Shown: one piece after another, positions 1-9,565 of the stretch
Numbering within the stretch: the first letter of the stretch is position 1
Layout: each line of letters opens with the position of its first letter
Assembly (NCBI RefSeq): GCF_900100045.1
Contig: NZ_FNEA01000008.1
Span: 62,001 to 126,000 of the forward strand
DNA: 64,000 bases
Origin: Paracoccus denitrificans
GTDB taxonomy: Bacteria > Pseudomonadota > Alphaproteobacteria > Rhodobacterales > Rhodobacteraceae
Direction of reading: 5' to 3'
The notes under the pieces: model-generated
Databases searched by the model: none
What the model was told of the DNA's origin: nothing
What the model saw: the letters and a program-made list of their open reading frames with translations, nothing else
Program-made: the position numbers and the translations under genes

Positions 1-460
1 AGATCGCCAGATCCAGCGCCCGGCACTGGGCGATGAAGGCATCGGCCTCATCGGGCAGGATGCCGGCCTTTTGCGGCTCGGCGCCGGTGTTCACCTGCAC
101 GAAAAGCTGCGGGCAGGCCCCGCGCACCTGCACCTGCCGGGCCAGCTTCGTCGCCAGAGAGGGACGGTCGAGCGTATGGATGGCGTCGAAAAGCTCCAGC
201 GCCGGCTTCAGCTTGTTGGTCTGCAAGGGGCCGATCATGTGCAACTCGATGCCGGCGAAACGCTCGCGCCAGCCGGGCCATTTCCCCGCCGCCTCCTGCA
301 CGTAGTTTTCGCCGAATACGCGCTGGCCGGCGTCCAGCACCGCTTCGACCCGGTCGGGGGGTTGCACCTTGCTGACGGCGATCAGCGTGACCTCGCCCGC
401 CGCGCGCCCCGAAGCTGTCTCGGCCGCGCTGATGCGGCGCCTGATCTCATCCAGTCCCAT
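1..460 (-). CDS. YggS/PROSC family pyridoxal-phosphate homeostasis protein (3' end beyond window)
   Basis: The protein begins MGLDEIRRRI at 460 and runs off the left edge after about 153 residues, so the C-terminal third is missing. The visible part matches the PLP-binding barrel family: AVSKVQP carries the lysine that would hold PLP, FGENYVQE follows, then HMIGPLQTNK and VNTGAEPQK. Family members are non-catalytic cytosolic proteins that buffer pyridoxal phosphate; this role is inferred from the family. The gene lies downstream of the porin on the same strand, but a strong terminator separates them. Family assignment is secure; the symbol is withheld because the gene is partial. Confidence 0.9.
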   Translation of the reverse strand, partial: MGLDEIRRRISAAETASGRAAGEVTLIAVSKVQPPDRVEAVLDAGQRVFGENYVQEAAGKWPGWRERFAGIELHMIGPLQTNKLKPALELFDAIHTLDRPSLATKLARQVQVRGACPQLFVQVNTGAEPQKAGILPDEADAFIAQCRALDLAI

Positions 461-469
461 GACGGCATG

Positions 470-507
470 ATTTCCAAAAGAAAAGAGCGGGCGCAAGGCC
501 CGCTCTT
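470..507 (-). terminator. Rho-independent terminator of the porin gene
   Basis: A perfect 10-bp stem (AAGAGCGGGC, 483-492, with GCCCGCTCTT, 498-507) closes a 5-nt loop. Read on the minus strand it is followed by a T-rich run (about 470-482). It sits 23 nt past the porin stop and before the YggS-like start. Confidence 0.9.
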
Positions 508-529
508 CCTGTTTCCGTATCCCGAAGGA

Positions 530-1477
530 TCAGAACTCGAAGCGCACGCCGAAGTCGGCGGTCACGTTCTCGGCATAGTCGCGCTGCAGCGAAGCACCCA
601 GGCGGGCACCGCCCAGATCGTAGTTCACGCCGATACCGAACGCGTTGTCGGTTTCGTTGCTGTCACGATCGTTGTTGGCGATGTAGGCTTCCAGGTTGGT
701 GCGGCCATCAGCCAGGGTGTAGTCGCCGTAGAGGGCGATGGTCTTGCCGTCGTAGCCATCTTCTTCGTCGCCAGCGTCAACGAAGTTCAGACCGATGCGA
801 GCGTTGTCCATGACAGCGTAGCGGGCGCCGAGGAAGTAGATGTCGTTGCCGTCGATGCCGGCGCCGTTGAACGCGGCGGCAGCGGACAGTTCCAGACGCT
901 CGTTCCAAGTGTAGTCGACCGAGAAGCCGAACTCTTCTTCCACGCCGATAACCGTCCCGGACTGATCGGGATCGACATAGGAGGCTTGCAGGGTCAGGTC
1001 GCCCAGGGTGTAGAGCGCGCGGATGCCGACGCGATCCACTTCGTCAATGCCATAACCATTCGAGTCATAGGCGAAGAAGGCGCCGGTCACGGCGCTGAAG
1101 CCGACCGAACGGTCATAGGAGCCGAGTCCGGTTTCGTAGATCAGGCCGTTCGAGGCGAAGGCGGTGTCGACGTTACCGACTTCAACGGTGAAGCCTTGGG
1201 CGCTGACCCAGAGTTTGCCAGCGTTGGTCTGGGCTTCACCCTCTTCCCCTTGGTCCCACTGCAGACGGAAGCGAGCACCGAAGTCAACGCCCGAATCGGT
1301 CGAGGACGAGGCGTCGATGTTCATCCGCAGGCGGCTTTGAACCCGCGATTCATTCACGTCCGAGTCGTTTTCGTAATAGATCACACCGGTCCGGCCGTAG
1401 CCCGAGATCTTGACGTCGGCGGCAGCCACGCCCGCGGTCAGGAGCAGCGCGGTGGAGGCGATAAGAGCCTTTTTCAT
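530..1477 (-). CDS. Outer-membrane porin (Rhodobacter-type general porin)
   Basis: This is a 315-residue protein with a clear signal peptide (MKKALIASTALLLTAGVAAA, cleavage after residue 20). The mature part starts DVKISGYGRTG, typical of alphaproteobacterial porins. The body is acidic, rich in Gly and aromatic residues with alternating polarity, as in a 16-strand barrel, and it ends in Phe (FGVRFEF), the usual recognition signal for barrel assembly. It should form a trimeric outer-membrane channel for small solutes. The ATG at 1477 is chosen over upstream in-frame starts because the signal peptide begins there and AGAGGGAAAC precedes it. The substrate cannot be read from the sequence. Confidence 0.93.
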   Translation of the reverse strand: MKKALIASTALLLTAGVAAADVKISGYGRTGVIYYENDSDVNESRVQSRLRMNIDASSSTDSGVDFGARFRLQWDQGEEGEAQTNAGKLWVSAQGFTVEVGNVDTAFASNGLIYETGLGSYDRSVGFSAVTGAFFAYDSNGYGIDEVDRVGIRALYTLGDLTLQASYVDPDQSGTVIGVEEEFGFSVDYTWNERLELSAAAAFNGAGIDGNDIYFLGARYAVMDNARIGLNFVDAGDEEDGYDGKTIALYGDYTLADGRTNLEAYIANNDRDSNETDNAFGIGVNYDLGGARLGASLQRDYAENVTADFGVRFEF

Positions 1478-1791
1478 GATGTTTCCCTCTTGTCTCTCTC
1501 GTATGCCCCACCCGGCGGGCCGGTTTGGGGTATGCAAGTGGTGTCGCGCTTTCCCCCCCGCATTGCAACGGAATCGCATCGGCTTAGCCGGATTCCGAAA
1601 GCCTGTGATGCACATGGGCCACACCCCGTTGCAACAGCCCGCAACCGGCCGATCCCGTGCAAAAGGGGGCTTTACGCGCGCGAGCCATATCATCCCGACA
1701 GGCAAGGATCGCGCGGCGTGGCGCGGCCTCTCTTGTCGCAAGGGGCGGAATTGCGCTATGGCTCGCGCAAGGACGATCCGGGGGACACCAG
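1478..1791. promoter_or_regulatory. 314-nt divergent intergenic region between porin and DUF3576 lipoprotein
   Basis: This is the longest gene-free stretch in the window. It must hold the porin promoter (minus) and the lipoprotein/leuS-side promoter (plus). On the plus strand TTGTCG (1733-1738) and TATGGC (1757-1762), 18 nt apart, form a weak sigma-70-like candidate 30 nt before the lipoprotein start. Two copies of a GTTGCAA-containing segment (around 1563 and 1628) lie on the porin side. No RNA gene or open frame with a credible start is seen. Confidence 0.35.
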
Positions 1792-2301
1792 ATGACCAGA
1801 CGCGCCGCACGGCTGACCGCCGCCCTGCTGATCTCGGCCGGGCTTGCCGCCTGTTCGGGCGGTGGCTCGGGCATGGGCTCCATGGGTTCGGCCGGCTCGG
1901 CGACCTCGGCCCCGGGCGGGAATCGCCAGGCCCAGCCGCAAGTCGCCGAACGGCGCGAGACGATCTGGGACGTGTTCTCGGACCGCCGCAATCCCAACGA
2001 CACGGTGGCGGTGAACAAATACCTGTGGAACGCCAGCCTGGACGTGCTGAACTTCCTGCCGATCCAGTCGATCGACCCGTTCACCGGCGTCATCGTCACC
2101 GGCTATGGCACGCCTCCGGGCGGCGGGCGGTCCTATCGCGCCACGATCAAGGTCAGCGACCCGGCGCTGGATGCGCGTGCGCTCAAGGTTTCCTTGCAGG
2201 GTGCGGGCGGTGCGTCGGTGGCGCCCGACACCGTGCGCGCGGTCGAGGATGCGATCCTGACGCGCGCCCGGCAGCTGCGGGTCCAGGACCGCAACCTCTG
2301 A
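1792..2301 (+). CDS. DUF3576 domain-containing lipoprotein
   Basis: The protein has 169 residues. It starts MTRRAARLTAALLIS and carries a lipobox (GLAACS) with the acylated Cys near residue 22, followed by a flexible Gly/Ser/Met linker (GGGSGMGSMGS) to about residue 45. The remaining domain, with ETIWDVFSDR and VNKYLWNASLDVL, matches the uncharacterised alphaproteobacterial DUF3576 family. It is expected to be anchored in the cell envelope. GGGGGA lies 4-9 nt before the ATG. It precedes leuS by 75 nt on the same strand. No function is known for the family. Confidence 0.88.
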   Translation: MTRRAARLTAALLISAGLAACSGGGSGMGSMGSAGSATSAPGGNRQAQPQVAERRETIWDVFSDRRNPNDTVAVNKYLWNASLDVLNFLPIQSIDPFTGVIVTGYGTPPGGGRSYRATIKVSDPALDARALKVSLQGAGGASVAPDTVRAVEDAILTRARQLRVQDRNL

Positions 2302-2376
2302 TCCACCCGACCCCGCTGGACCTGCATCGGGCAAGCGGCTAATACCCTGCGGGCAATCTGTCGCCCGGAGGTTTCC

Positions 2377-4911
2377 ATGCCCTATGATCCCGCAATCAGC
2401 GAACCGCGCTGGCAAGAGGCGTGGGAGCAGGCCGATACGTTCCGCGCCGTGCGGGACGAGCGGCCCAAATATTACGTGCTGGAGATGTTCCCCTATCCCT
2501 CGGGGCGCATCCACATGGGCCATGTGCGCAACTACACGATGGGCGACGTGGTGGCGCGGTTCAAGCGCGCGCAGGGCTTTTCCGTGCTGCACCCGATGGG
2601 CTGGGACGCCTTCGGCATGCCGGCCGAGAACGCGGCGATGGAGCAGGGCGGCCATCCGCGCGACTGGACCTATGGCAATATCGCCACCATGCGCGGCCAG
2701 TTGAAGCCGCTGGGCCTGTCCATCGACTGGAGCCGCGAATTCGCCACCTGCGACGACGCCTATGTCGCCCAGCAGCAGGCGCTGTTCCTGGACATGCTGG
2801 AGGCCGGGCTCATCACCCGCAAGTCGGCGCAGGTGAACTGGGACCCCGTGGACATGACGGTTCTGGCCAACGAGCAGGTGATCGACGGCAAGGGCTGGCG
2901 CTCGGGCGCCACGGTCGAGCGCAAGGAACTGACGCAGTGGTTCTTCAAGATCTCGGACTACTCGGATGAGCTCTTGTCGGCGCTGGACGGGCTGGAGGGC
3001 TGGCCCGAGAAGGTGCGGCTGATGCAGGCGAACTGGATCGGCAAGTCGCGCGGGCTGCAATTCCGCTTCCACACCGTCGACCTGCCCGATTTCCCGACCA
3101 TCGAGGTCTACACGACCCGGCCCGACACGCTGATGGGCGCCAGTTTCGTGGCGCTGTCGCCGGATCATCCGCTGGTCAAGGCGCTGGCCGCCTCGGACCC
3201 CAAGGTCGCGGCTTTCGTCGAAGAGTGCCGCCGCATCGGCACCACCGAGGAAGCCATCGAGACCGCGCCCAAGATGGGCTTCGACACCGGCCTGACGGTG
3301 CGCCACCCGCTGGATGCCGATTGGCGACTGCCGATCTGGATCGCCAATTTCGTGCTGATGGATTACGGCACCGGCGCCATCTTCGGCTCGCCCGCGCATG
3401 ACGAGCGCGACCATGAGTTCGCCACGAAATACGGGCTGCCGATCCGCGCCACCTTCGGCGAGCGCGGCATGGACCTGGAACAGGCCGATGCGCTGGTCGC
3501 CAAGGCGCCTTTCGTGCCGCTGAAATCCGAGACCGTGACCTATGTGCGCGGCTTTGCCGGCGCAGCCGACCAGACCGGCGAGGCGGCGGTGGACGCCGCC
3601 ATCCGGCATGCCGAGGTCGCCGGCTACGGCGAGGGCGTGACCAAGTTCCGCCTGCGCGACTGGGGCATCTCGCGCCAGCGCTACTGGGGCTGCCCGATCC
3701 CGGTGGTGCATTGCGACGCCTGCGGCACCGTGCCCGAGGCCAAGGCGAACCTGCCGGTGCTGCTGCCGCAGGACGTCAGCTTCGAGGTGCCCGGCAACCC
3801 GCTGAACCGGCATCCGACCTGGGCCGCGACGACCTGCCCGAAATGCGGCGGCCCGGCCCGTCGCGAGACGGACACCATGGATACCTTCGTCGATTCGTCC
3901 TGGTATTACGCGCGCTTCACCTCGCCGCACGCAGCCACGCCGACCGACCGGCCCGAGACCGACTACTGGATGAACGTGGACCAGTATATCGGCGGCATCG
4001 AGCATGCGATCCTGCACCTGCTCTATTCGCGCTTCTTCGCCCGCGCCATGGTCAAGACCGGCCACCTGCCGGAAAGCGCCAAGGAGCCCTTCGACGCGCT
4101 GTTCACGCAGGGCATGGTCACGCATGAGATCTACATGACCCGCGACGAGCGCGGCCGCCCGGTCTATCACCTGCCCGAGGACGTGGTGGACGGCAAGCTG
4201 GCCGACGGCACGCCGGTCGAGGTGATTCCCTCGGCCAAGATGTCGAAGTCCAAGAAGAACGTCGTCGATCCGGTGAACATCGTCGAAGGCTTCGGCGCCG
4301 ATACCGCGCGCTGGTTCATGCTTTCGGACAGCCCGCCCGAGCGCGACGTGGAATGGACCGCCGCCGGGGCCGAGGCCGCGAACCGCTTCCTTGCCCGGGT
4401 CTGGCGGCTGGCCGACGAGATCCCCGAGGACGGGGCCGACCCCGACCTGACCCGCGCCGCGCATCGCGCCATCGACGAGGTGACGCGCGCCATCGAGGGC
4501 TTTGCCTTCAACAAGGCCGTGGCCAAGATCTATGAGCTGGCGAATGCCATCGCCAAGTCGGGCGCGGGCGGCGAAAGCCGGCGCGAGGCGCTGCGCATCA
4601 TGGCGCAACTGATGGCGCCCATGGTGCCGCACCTGGCCGAGGAGATCTGGATGAAGGCCGGCGGGCAGGGCATGGTGGTCGATGCCACCTGGCCCAAGGC
4701 CGATCCAGCGCTGCTGGTTTCCGACAGCGTGGTGCTGCCGATCCAGATCAACGGCAAGCGCCGGGCCGAGATCGAGGTGCCCAAGGACATGCCCAAGGAC
4801 CAGATCGAGGCCATCGTGCTGGCCGACGAAACCGTGCGGCGCTTCATGGAGGGGCAGGCGCCGAAGAAGCTGATCGTGGTGCCGGGGCGGATCGTCAATG
4901 TCGTGGTCTAG
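2377..4911 (+). CDS. leuS: Leucine--tRNA ligase
   Basis: The 844-residue class I synthetase charges tRNA-Leu in the cytosol. The HIGH signature is HMGH at residues 46-49 and KMSKS is intact at 621-625. In between lie the zinc-type module (CDACG, CPKCGG) and the CP1 editing domain, with [12 protein letters not shown] near residues 247-258. Length is close to the usual bacterial 860. CGGAGG precedes the ATG. It heads a tight chain with lptE, holA and a flavoprotein gene; the lptE start overlaps its end by 14 nt, suggesting translational coupling. Confidence 0.98.
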   Translation: MPYDPAISEPRWQEAWEQADTFRAVRDERPKYYVLEMFPYPSGRIHMGHVRNYTMGDVVARFKRAQGFSVLHPMGWDAFGMPAENAAMEQGGHPRDWTYGNIATMRGQLKPLGLSIDWSREFATCDDAYVAQQQALFLDMLEAGLITRKSAQVNWDPVDMTVLANEQVIDGKGWRSGATVERKELTQWFFKISDYSDELLSALDGLEGWPEKVRLMQANWIGKSRGLQFRFHTVDLPDFPTIEVYTTRPDTLMGASFVALSPDHPLVKALAASDPKVAAFVEECRRIGTTEEAIETAPKMGFDTGLTVRHPLDADWRLPIWIANFVLMDYGTGAIFGSPAHDERDHEFATKYGLPIRATFGERGMDLEQADALVAKAPFVPLKSETVTYVRGFAGAADQTGEAAVDAAIRHAEVAGYGEGVTKFRLRDWGISRQRYWGCPIPVVHCDACGTVPEAKANLPVLLPQDVSFEVPGNPLNRHPTWAATTCPKCGGPARRETDTMDTFVDSSWYYARFTSPHAATPTDRPETDYWMNVDQYIGGIEHAILHLLYSRFFARAMVKTGHLPESAKEPFDALFTQGMVTHEIYMTRDERGRPVYHLPEDVVDGKLADGTPVEVIPSAKMSKSKKNVVDPVNIVEGFGADTARWFMLSDSPPERDVEWTAAGAEAANRFLARVWRLADEIPEDGADPDLTRAAHRAIDEVTRAIEGFAFNKAVAKIYELANAIAKSGAGGESRREALRIMAQLMAPMVPHLAEEIWMKAGGQGMVVDATWPKADPALLVSDSVVLPIQINGKRRAEIEVPKDMPKDQIEAIVLADETVRRFMEGQAPKKLIVVPGRIVNVVV

Positions 4912-5383
4912 GCGGGCGGTCATCCTGGCCGCGCTGGCGCTGGCGGCTTGCGGCTTTTCCCCGGTCTACGGGCCGGGGGGCACGGGCGGCAAGCTGTTCG
5001 GCCAGGTCCGCACCGCCGATCCGCGCACGCCGGACGACTTTGCCTTTGCCGGCCGCATCGCCGAACGGCTGGGGCCCGAAGCGAATGCCCGCTTCCTGCT
5101 AGACTACAGGCTGCGCATCGCCGTGGTGCCGCAGGCGATCACCCCCGACGAGGTAACGACGCGCTATGCCCTGAACGGCAGCGCCGATTTTACCCTGACC
5201 GAAGCCGGAACCGGCCGCGAGGTGACGCACGGGCAGGTCAGCAGCTTTACCTCGTATTCCACGACCGGCACCACCATCGCGACCATGGCGGCCGAGCAGG
5301 ACGCGCATGAACGGCTGGCGCGGATGCTGGCCGACCAAGTGGTGACGCGGCTCCTGGCCGTCCAGCCCGACGCGGTGCCATGA
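4898..5383 (+). CDS. lptE: LPS-assembly lipoprotein LptE
   Basis: A 161-residue lipoprotein: [18 protein letters not shown] ends in the lipobox, so acylation is at Cys18, and the typical [10 protein letters not shown] motif follows. LptE plugs the LptD barrel in the outer membrane and helps insert lipopolysaccharide. The order leuS-lptE-holA is the standard proteobacterial arrangement and supports the call. It overlaps leuS by 14 nt and holA by 4 nt. Confidence 0.94.
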   Translation: MSWSRRAVILAALALAACGFSPVYGPGGTGGKLFGQVRTADPRTPDDFAFAGRIAERLGPEANARFLLDYRLRIAVVPQAITPDEVTTRYALNGSADFTLTEAGTGREVTHGQVSSFTSYSTTGTTIATMAAEQDAHERLARMLADQVVTRLLAVQPDAVP

Positions 5384-6408
5384 TCCTGAAGGGCGCCGAG
5401 ATCGGACGCTACCTGGCGCGGCCCGATCCGACGCGGCCGGCGCTGCTGCTCCATGGGCAGGACGCGATGCGCGTGGCGCTGAAGCGCGCCGAGGCGGTCA
5501 AGGCGCTGGTCGGGGAGGGCGCCGAGGAAGAGATGCGCCTGACCCGCATTCCCGGCGCCGATCTGCGCAAGGATCCGGCAGCGCTTCTGGATGCGGTCAA
5601 GGCGGTGGGCTTCTTTCCCGGCCAGCGCGTGGTGCTGGTCGATGACGCGCCGGACGCCGCCGCGCCCGCCGTCGCCTCGGCAATCGCGGAATGGAAGCCG
5701 GGCGATGCGGTGATCGTGGTCGCAGGCGGTGCCTTGGGCAAGTCCTCGGCGCTGCGCAAGCTGTTCGAGCCGCATCCCGCCGCCGTCACGGCGCCGATCT
5801 ACGACGACCCGCCCGGCGAGGAGGAGATCGGGCGCTGGCTGAAGGATGCCGGCCTGCGCGAGGTGCCGCGCGACGCCATGCGCGACCTGATGGCGCTGTC
5901 CCGCGCACTGGATCCGGGGGATTTCCGGCAGACGGTGGAAAAGATCGGGCTTTACAAGCATGGCGACCCCGAGCCGCTGACCCCCGCCGAGATCGCCGCC
6001 CTGGCGCCCGCCACCATCGAGGCCGAGGTGGACGAGTTGATCGATTGCGTGGCCGAGGGCCGCGCGCGAGAGTTCGGCACGCTGATGCGGCGGATCGAGG
6101 GGCAGGGCACGGTGCCGGTGACGCTGTGCATCGCGGCGCTGCGGCATTTCCGGGCGCTGCATGCCGGGGCCTCGGACCCGGGCGGGCCGGGAGCGGGGCT
6201 TTCGCGGCTGCGGCCGCCGGTTTTTGGTCCGCGCCGCGACAGGATGATTCGCCAGGCGCAGGATTGGGGGATGCGGGCGCTGGAGGATGCGATCCACCAG
6301 TTGATCGAGACCGACCTTGTGCTGCGATCCTCGTCCCGGGCGCCGGCCATGGCGCTGATGGAGCGGATGCTGTTGCGGCTGTGCATGATGCCGCGGGGCG
6401 GGCGGTGA
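5380..6408 (+). CDS. holA: DNA polymerase III subunit delta
   Basis: The 342-residue protein is the clamp-loader delta subunit, which opens the sliding clamp. The N-terminal AAA+-like fold lacks a functional Walker A, as expected, and shows LLLHGQDAMRV and FFPGQRVVLVDD. The C-terminal half carries VDELIDCVAEGRA and PVTLCIAALRHFR, typical of HolA. The start overlaps the lptE stop by ATGA and its stop overlaps the next gene's GTG start by 4 nt, so four genes in a row are translationally linked. Confidence 0.93.
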   Translation: MILKGAEIGRYLARPDPTRPALLLHGQDAMRVALKRAEAVKALVGEGAEEEMRLTRIPGADLRKDPAALLDAVKAVGFFPGQRVVLVDDAPDAAAPAVASAIAEWKPGDAVIVVAGGALGKSSALRKLFEPHPAAVTAPIYDDPPGEEEIGRWLKDAGLREVPRDAMRDLMALSRALDPGDFRQTVEKIGLYKHGDPEPLTPAEIAALAPATIEAEVDELIDCVAEGRAREFGTLMRRIEGQGTVPVTLCIAALRHFRALHAGASDPGGPGAGLSRLRPPVFGPRRDRMIRQAQDWGMRALEDAIHQLIETDLVLRSSSRAPAMALMERMLLRLCMMPRGGR

Positions 6409-7610
6409 CCGAGATCGAGGCCCTGGTGATCGGTGCGGGGCCAGCCGGGCTGATGGCGGCCGAGGTGCTGGCCGGGCAGGGCGCCCGGGTGGTGGTGGCC
6501 GAGGCCATGCCGACCCCGGCGCGCAAGTTCCTGATGGCGGGGAAATCCGGGCTGAACCTGACGCGGGATGAAGCCTGGGAACTGTTCGTGACGCGATATG
6601 GGGGCGCTGCCCCCGGCCTTCGGCCTCCCCCGGAGTATTTGGAGAACGGAGAAATCGGGCCGCAGGAGGTCATGGCCTGGGCGCGTGGGCTGGGAGTGGA
6701 GTTGTTCACCGGCTCGACCGGGCGGGTGTTTCCGGTCGGCATGAAGGCGTCGCCGCTGTTGCGGGCCTGGCTGGCACGGCTTGCGACGATGGGGGTCGAG
6801 TTGCGGACGCGCTGGCGCTGGACGGGTTTTCTGGGCGAAGGCTGGCGCTTCGAGGTGCCGGACGGGATCGAAGTGCTGGCGCCCCGCACCGTGGTGCTGG
6901 CGCTGGGCGGGGCGAGTTGGCCGCGGCTGGGCTCGGATGCGGCCTGGGTGCCCTGGCTGGTTGGGCGGGGCGTGGCGGTGGCGCCGTTCCGGCCGGCGAA
7001 CATGGGGTTCCGCGTCACATGGTCGGCGCAGATGGCGCGGCATTTCGGCCAGGCGGTCAAGGGCGTGGCCCTGCATGTCGCCGGCCGGGTCGGACGCGGC
7101 GAATGGGTCGTCACCGCCAGAGGAATCGAGGGCGGCGGGATCTATGAGGTCTCGGCCGCGATGCGCGACGGGGCCGAGGCTTTCGTCGATCTGGCGCCGG
7201 ACCTGGATGCCGGGGAACTGGCGCGGCGCCTTGCGCGCGCGCCCTCGAAGCTGTCGGTCGGCAACCGGCTGCGGCGGGTTCTGGGCGATCCGGTCCGCGC
7301 GGCGCTGCTGATGGAGTGGGGCCAACCGCTGCCTGCCGAGCCCGAGCGGCTGGCCATGCGCGCCAAGGCGCTGCGGTTGCGGCACGACGGGCCGATGGGC
7401 ATCGAGCGGGCGATTTCCTCGGCCGGGGGGATCGCCGCCGAAAGCCTGACCGATGCGCTGGAGCTGAAAGCGCTGCCCGGCGTCTTTGCCGCCGGCGAGA
7501 TGCTGGACTGGGAGGCGCCGACCGGCGGCTATCTGCTGACCGGCTGCCTTGCCACCGGGCGGCTGGCCGGGCAGGGCGCCGCCGCCTATCTGGCCGTCGC
7601 GCGCAGATAG
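6405..7610 (+). CDS. HI0933-like NAD(P)/FAD-dependent flavoprotein (TIGR03862-type)
   Basis: This 401-residue protein starts at a GTG overlapping the holA stop. It has an N-terminal dinucleotide fold (VIGAGPAGLMAAE, residues 8-20), the family motif KFLMAGKSGLNLT (about 43-55), GSTGRVFPVGMKAS, and a C-terminal FAD-contact segment with GVFAAGEMLDWEAPTGGYLL. Members are putative oxidoreductases of unknown substrate. Bases 6600-6653 inside the gene match a dispersed non-coding repeat and are read in frame as GGAAPGLRPPPEYLENGE (see repeat entry). The 3' end overlaps the convergent GST gene by 25 nt. Confidence 0.9.
   Translation: MTEIEALVIGAGPAGLMAAEVLAGQGARVVVAEAMPTPARKFLMAGKSGLNLTRDEAWELFVTRYGGAAPGLRPPPEYLENGEIGPQEVMAWARGLGVELFTGSTGRVFPVGMKASPLLRAWLARLATMGVELRTRWRWTGFLGEGWRFEVPDGIEVLAPRTVVLALGGASWPRLGSDAAWVPWLVGRGVAVAPFRPANMGFRVTWSAQMARHFGQAVKGVALHVAGRVGRGEWVVTARGIEGGGIYEVSAAMRDGAEAFVDLAPDLDAGELARRLARAPSKLSVGNRLRRVLGDPVRAALLMEWGQPLPAEPERLAMRAKALRLRHDGPMGIERAISSAGGIAAESLTDALELKALPGVFAAGEMLDWEAPTGGYLLTGCLATGRLAGQGAAAYLAVARR
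6600..6653 (+). repeat. Dispersed double-hairpin repeat with GTATTTGG tail, copy A (intragenic)
   Basis: Two adjacent small hairpins, GGGGGC-GCT-GCCCCC (6600-6614) and GGCC-TTC-GGCC (6615-6625), are followed by a tail (6628-6653) containing GGAGTATTTGGAGAACGG. The same architecture occurs at 28077-28135 and, degraded, at 57477-57540. This copy lies inside a flavoprotein gene and keeps its frame. Confidence 0.7.
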
Positions 7611-8173
7611 GCCGGGCGGGCGCGCATCATCTGGAGATAATCCGTCAGCCGGTGCTCGGTGATCGGAAAGCGTGCCGTCAGCGCCCAGGTCAGGCAATGC
7701 GCCAGGATGATGTCGGGCACGGTCATGCGATCGCCCATCAGGAAGCCCCCCTCGGCGATACGATGCACCAGGGTGCGCTGGCTGCGCTCGAATTCCCAGC
7801 GCAGCGTGTTCTTGATCGCCGCCAGCCGCATTTCCTCGGGCAGCACGAAGCTGTGCCGCGCCGCCAGCCACAGCGCCGCGTCGAATTCGTCCAGCACGAA
7901 TTGCGTCAGGCTGTCCTGCCGTGCCCGGTCGAGGCTGCCGGCCGGATGGGTCAGCGCGCCATGCTTGTCGGCCAGATAGGTCAGGATAGCGGTCGAATCG
8001 GTGATGGGCGTGCCGTCCACCACCAGCACCGGCACCTTGCCGGCGGGGTTGAAGGGCCGGACGCCTTCGGAATGCGGATTGACGGCGACATGTTCATAGG
8101 GCTGGCCCAATTCCTCGAGCATCCAGAGCACGCGCATGGCGCGGCTCTTGCCGGTTCCGATCACCTGATACAT
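7586..8173 (-). CDS. Glutathione S-transferase family protein
   Basis: The 195-residue protein has the thioredoxin-like GST N-domain: MYQVIGTGKSRAMRVLWMLE at residues 1-20, then GKVPVLVVDG with the cis-Pro and DSTAILTYLA, which binds the glutathione gamma-glutamyl group. The C-terminal half is all-helical (PDIILAHCLTWA). Substrate is unknown. The ATG at 8173 has GGGGAA upstream; the longer upstream extension lacks family similarity. It is convergent with, and overlaps by 25 nt, the flavoprotein gene. Confidence 0.9.
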   Translation of the reverse strand: MYQVIGTGKSRAMRVLWMLEELGQPYEHVAVNPHSEGVRPFNPAGKVPVLVVDGTPITDSTAILTYLADKHGALTHPAGSLDRARQDSLTQFVLDEFDAALWLAARHSFVLPEEMRLAAIKNTLRWEFERSQRTLVHRIAEGGFLMGDRMTVPDIILAHCLTWALTARFPITEHRLTDYLQMMRARPAYLRATAR

Positions 8174-8294
8174 CCAGTTCCCCGCATCGCCTTGAACCCC
8201 AAGGCTAGCGCCGCCGCCCGATTCAGGCAATCAGCGCCATTGACGCGACCGCCGGCCGGGCGCAGGAATTGCAGGCTGCGAAAGGGAGAGGTTC

Positions 8295-9539
8295 ATGACC
8301 AAGGCAATGCGCGCGCCGCTGTTCACGCCGGTGCTGATCGGCGGTTCGATCATCCTGCTGATCAACTTTGCCCTGCGGGCCAGCTTCGGCGTCTTCCAGA
8401 TCCCGATCGCACAGGAATTCGACTGGCCGCGGGCCGAGTTCAGCATGGCCATCGCCATCCAGAACCTGGCCTGGGGCATCGGCCAGCCGATCTTCGGCGC
8501 GTTGGCCGAACGCTGGGGCGACCGCTGGTCGGTCATCATCGGCGCCTTTCTCTATTCCGCCGGGCTGATCCTGACCGCCTATGCCACCGACCCGCTGGCC
8601 ATGCAGCTCCTGGAGGTCATGGTCGGCTTCGGCATCGCCGGCACCGGCTTCGGCGTCATCCTGGCGGTGATCGGCCGCGCCGCCAGCGACGAGAACCGCA
8701 GCCTGGCGCTGGGGATCGGCACCGCCGCCGGCTCGGCCGGACAGGTCTTCGGCGCGCCGCTGGCCGAGGTGCTCCTGGTCCATTACCCGTGGCAGACGGT
8801 GTTCGTCATCTTCGGCGTGATCGTGCTGGCCTGCCTGTTCTTCCTGCCGCTGCTGGGCGGCGGCAAGCCCGCCAGCCGCAGCGAGCTGGAGGAAAGCATG
8901 GGCTCGGTGCTGAAGCGCGCCTTTACCGACCCGTCCTACCTGATGATCTTTGCCGGCTTCTTTTCCTGCGGCTACCAGTTGGCCTTCATCACCGCGCATT
9001 TCCCCGCCATGGTGACCGAGATGTGCGGGCCGATCAGTCCGATGGGCACGCTGGCCAGCATCGGCATCACCACCACCTCGGCATTGGGGGCGGCGGCGAT
9101 CTCGCTGATCGGGCTGGCCAATATCGCCGGGGCGATCTTTGCCGGCTGGCTGGGCAAGCGCTATACCAAGAAATACCTGCTGGCCGGGATCTATACCCTG
9201 CGCACCATCGCCGCCGCCGCGTTCATCCTGATGCCGATCACGCCCACCAGCGTCATTGTCTTTTCTCTGGTGATGGGCGGGCTGTGGCTGGCCACGGTGC
9301 CGCTGACCTCCGGCCTCGTCGCCTATATCTACGGGCTGCGCTACATGGGCACGCTTTACGGCTTCGTGTTCCTGAGCCACCAGATCGGCTCGTTCCTGGG
9401 CGTCTGGCTGGGCGGCAAGATGTATGACATCTACGGCGACTACACGCTGGTCTGGTGGGTCGGCGTGGGCGTCGGCGCCTTCAGCGCGCTGATCCACCTG
9501 CCGGTGCGCGAGGCGCCGGCGCGGCTGGCTTCGGCCTGA
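8295..9539 (+). CDS. MFS transporter (12 TM, oxalate/formate antiporter-like subgroup)
   Basis: A 414-residue membrane protein with about 12 hydrophobic segments. The loop 2-3 signature FGALAERWGDRWS, the central cytoplasmic loop (SRSELEESMGSVLKRAF, about residue 195) and GWLGKRYTKK in the second half are typical of the Major Facilitator Superfamily. The sequence style resembles the OFA-type monocarboxylate subgroup, but the substrate cannot be deduced. GGGAGAGG precedes the ATG. A perfect TTGACTGGTCAA palindrome lies just past its stop (9554-9565). Confidence 0.9.
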   Translation: MTKAMRAPLFTPVLIGGSIILLINFALRASFGVFQIPIAQEFDWPRAEFSMAIAIQNLAWGIGQPIFGALAERWGDRWSVIIGAFLYSAGLILTAYATDPLAMQLLEVMVGFGIAGTGFGVILAVIGRAASDENRSLALGIGTAAGSAGQVFGAPLAEVLLVHYPWQTVFVIFGVIVLACLFFLPLLGGGKPASRSELEESMGSVLKRAFTDPSYLMIFAGFFSCGYQLAFITAHFPAMVTEMCGPISPMGTLASIGITTTSALGAAAISLIGLANIAGAIFAGWLGKRYTKKYLLAGIYTLRTIAAAAFILMPITPTSVIVFSLVMGGLWLATVPLTSGLVAYIYGLRYMGTLYGFVFLSHQIGSFLGVWLGGKMYDIYGDYTLVWWVGVGVGAFSALIHLPVREAPARLASA

Positions 9540-9553
9540 CGACAGGTTTTTGC

Positions 9554-9565
9554 TTGACTGGTCAA
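9554..9565. promoter_or_regulatory. Perfect 12-bp palindrome TTGACTGGTCAA upstream of phosphatase gene
   Basis: The arms TTGAC and GTCAA flank TG. The site is 64 nt before the phosphatase start, in an otherwise A/T-enriched 89-nt gap. It could be an operator for a dimeric regulator or overlap a -35 element. No regulator gene is adjacent, so this is only a candidate. Confidence 0.35.

Noticed and set aside
71-1795. 574-residue open frame on the plus strand over YggS/porin
   Set aside because: It runs antisense through the porin and the terminator, has no family similarity and reflects the high GC content.
1756-4923. 1055-residue minus-strand frame over leuS
   Set aside because: Its composition (His/Arg/Gly/Ala-rich) is the usual antisense shadow of a high-GC gene; leuS on the other strand is unmistakable.
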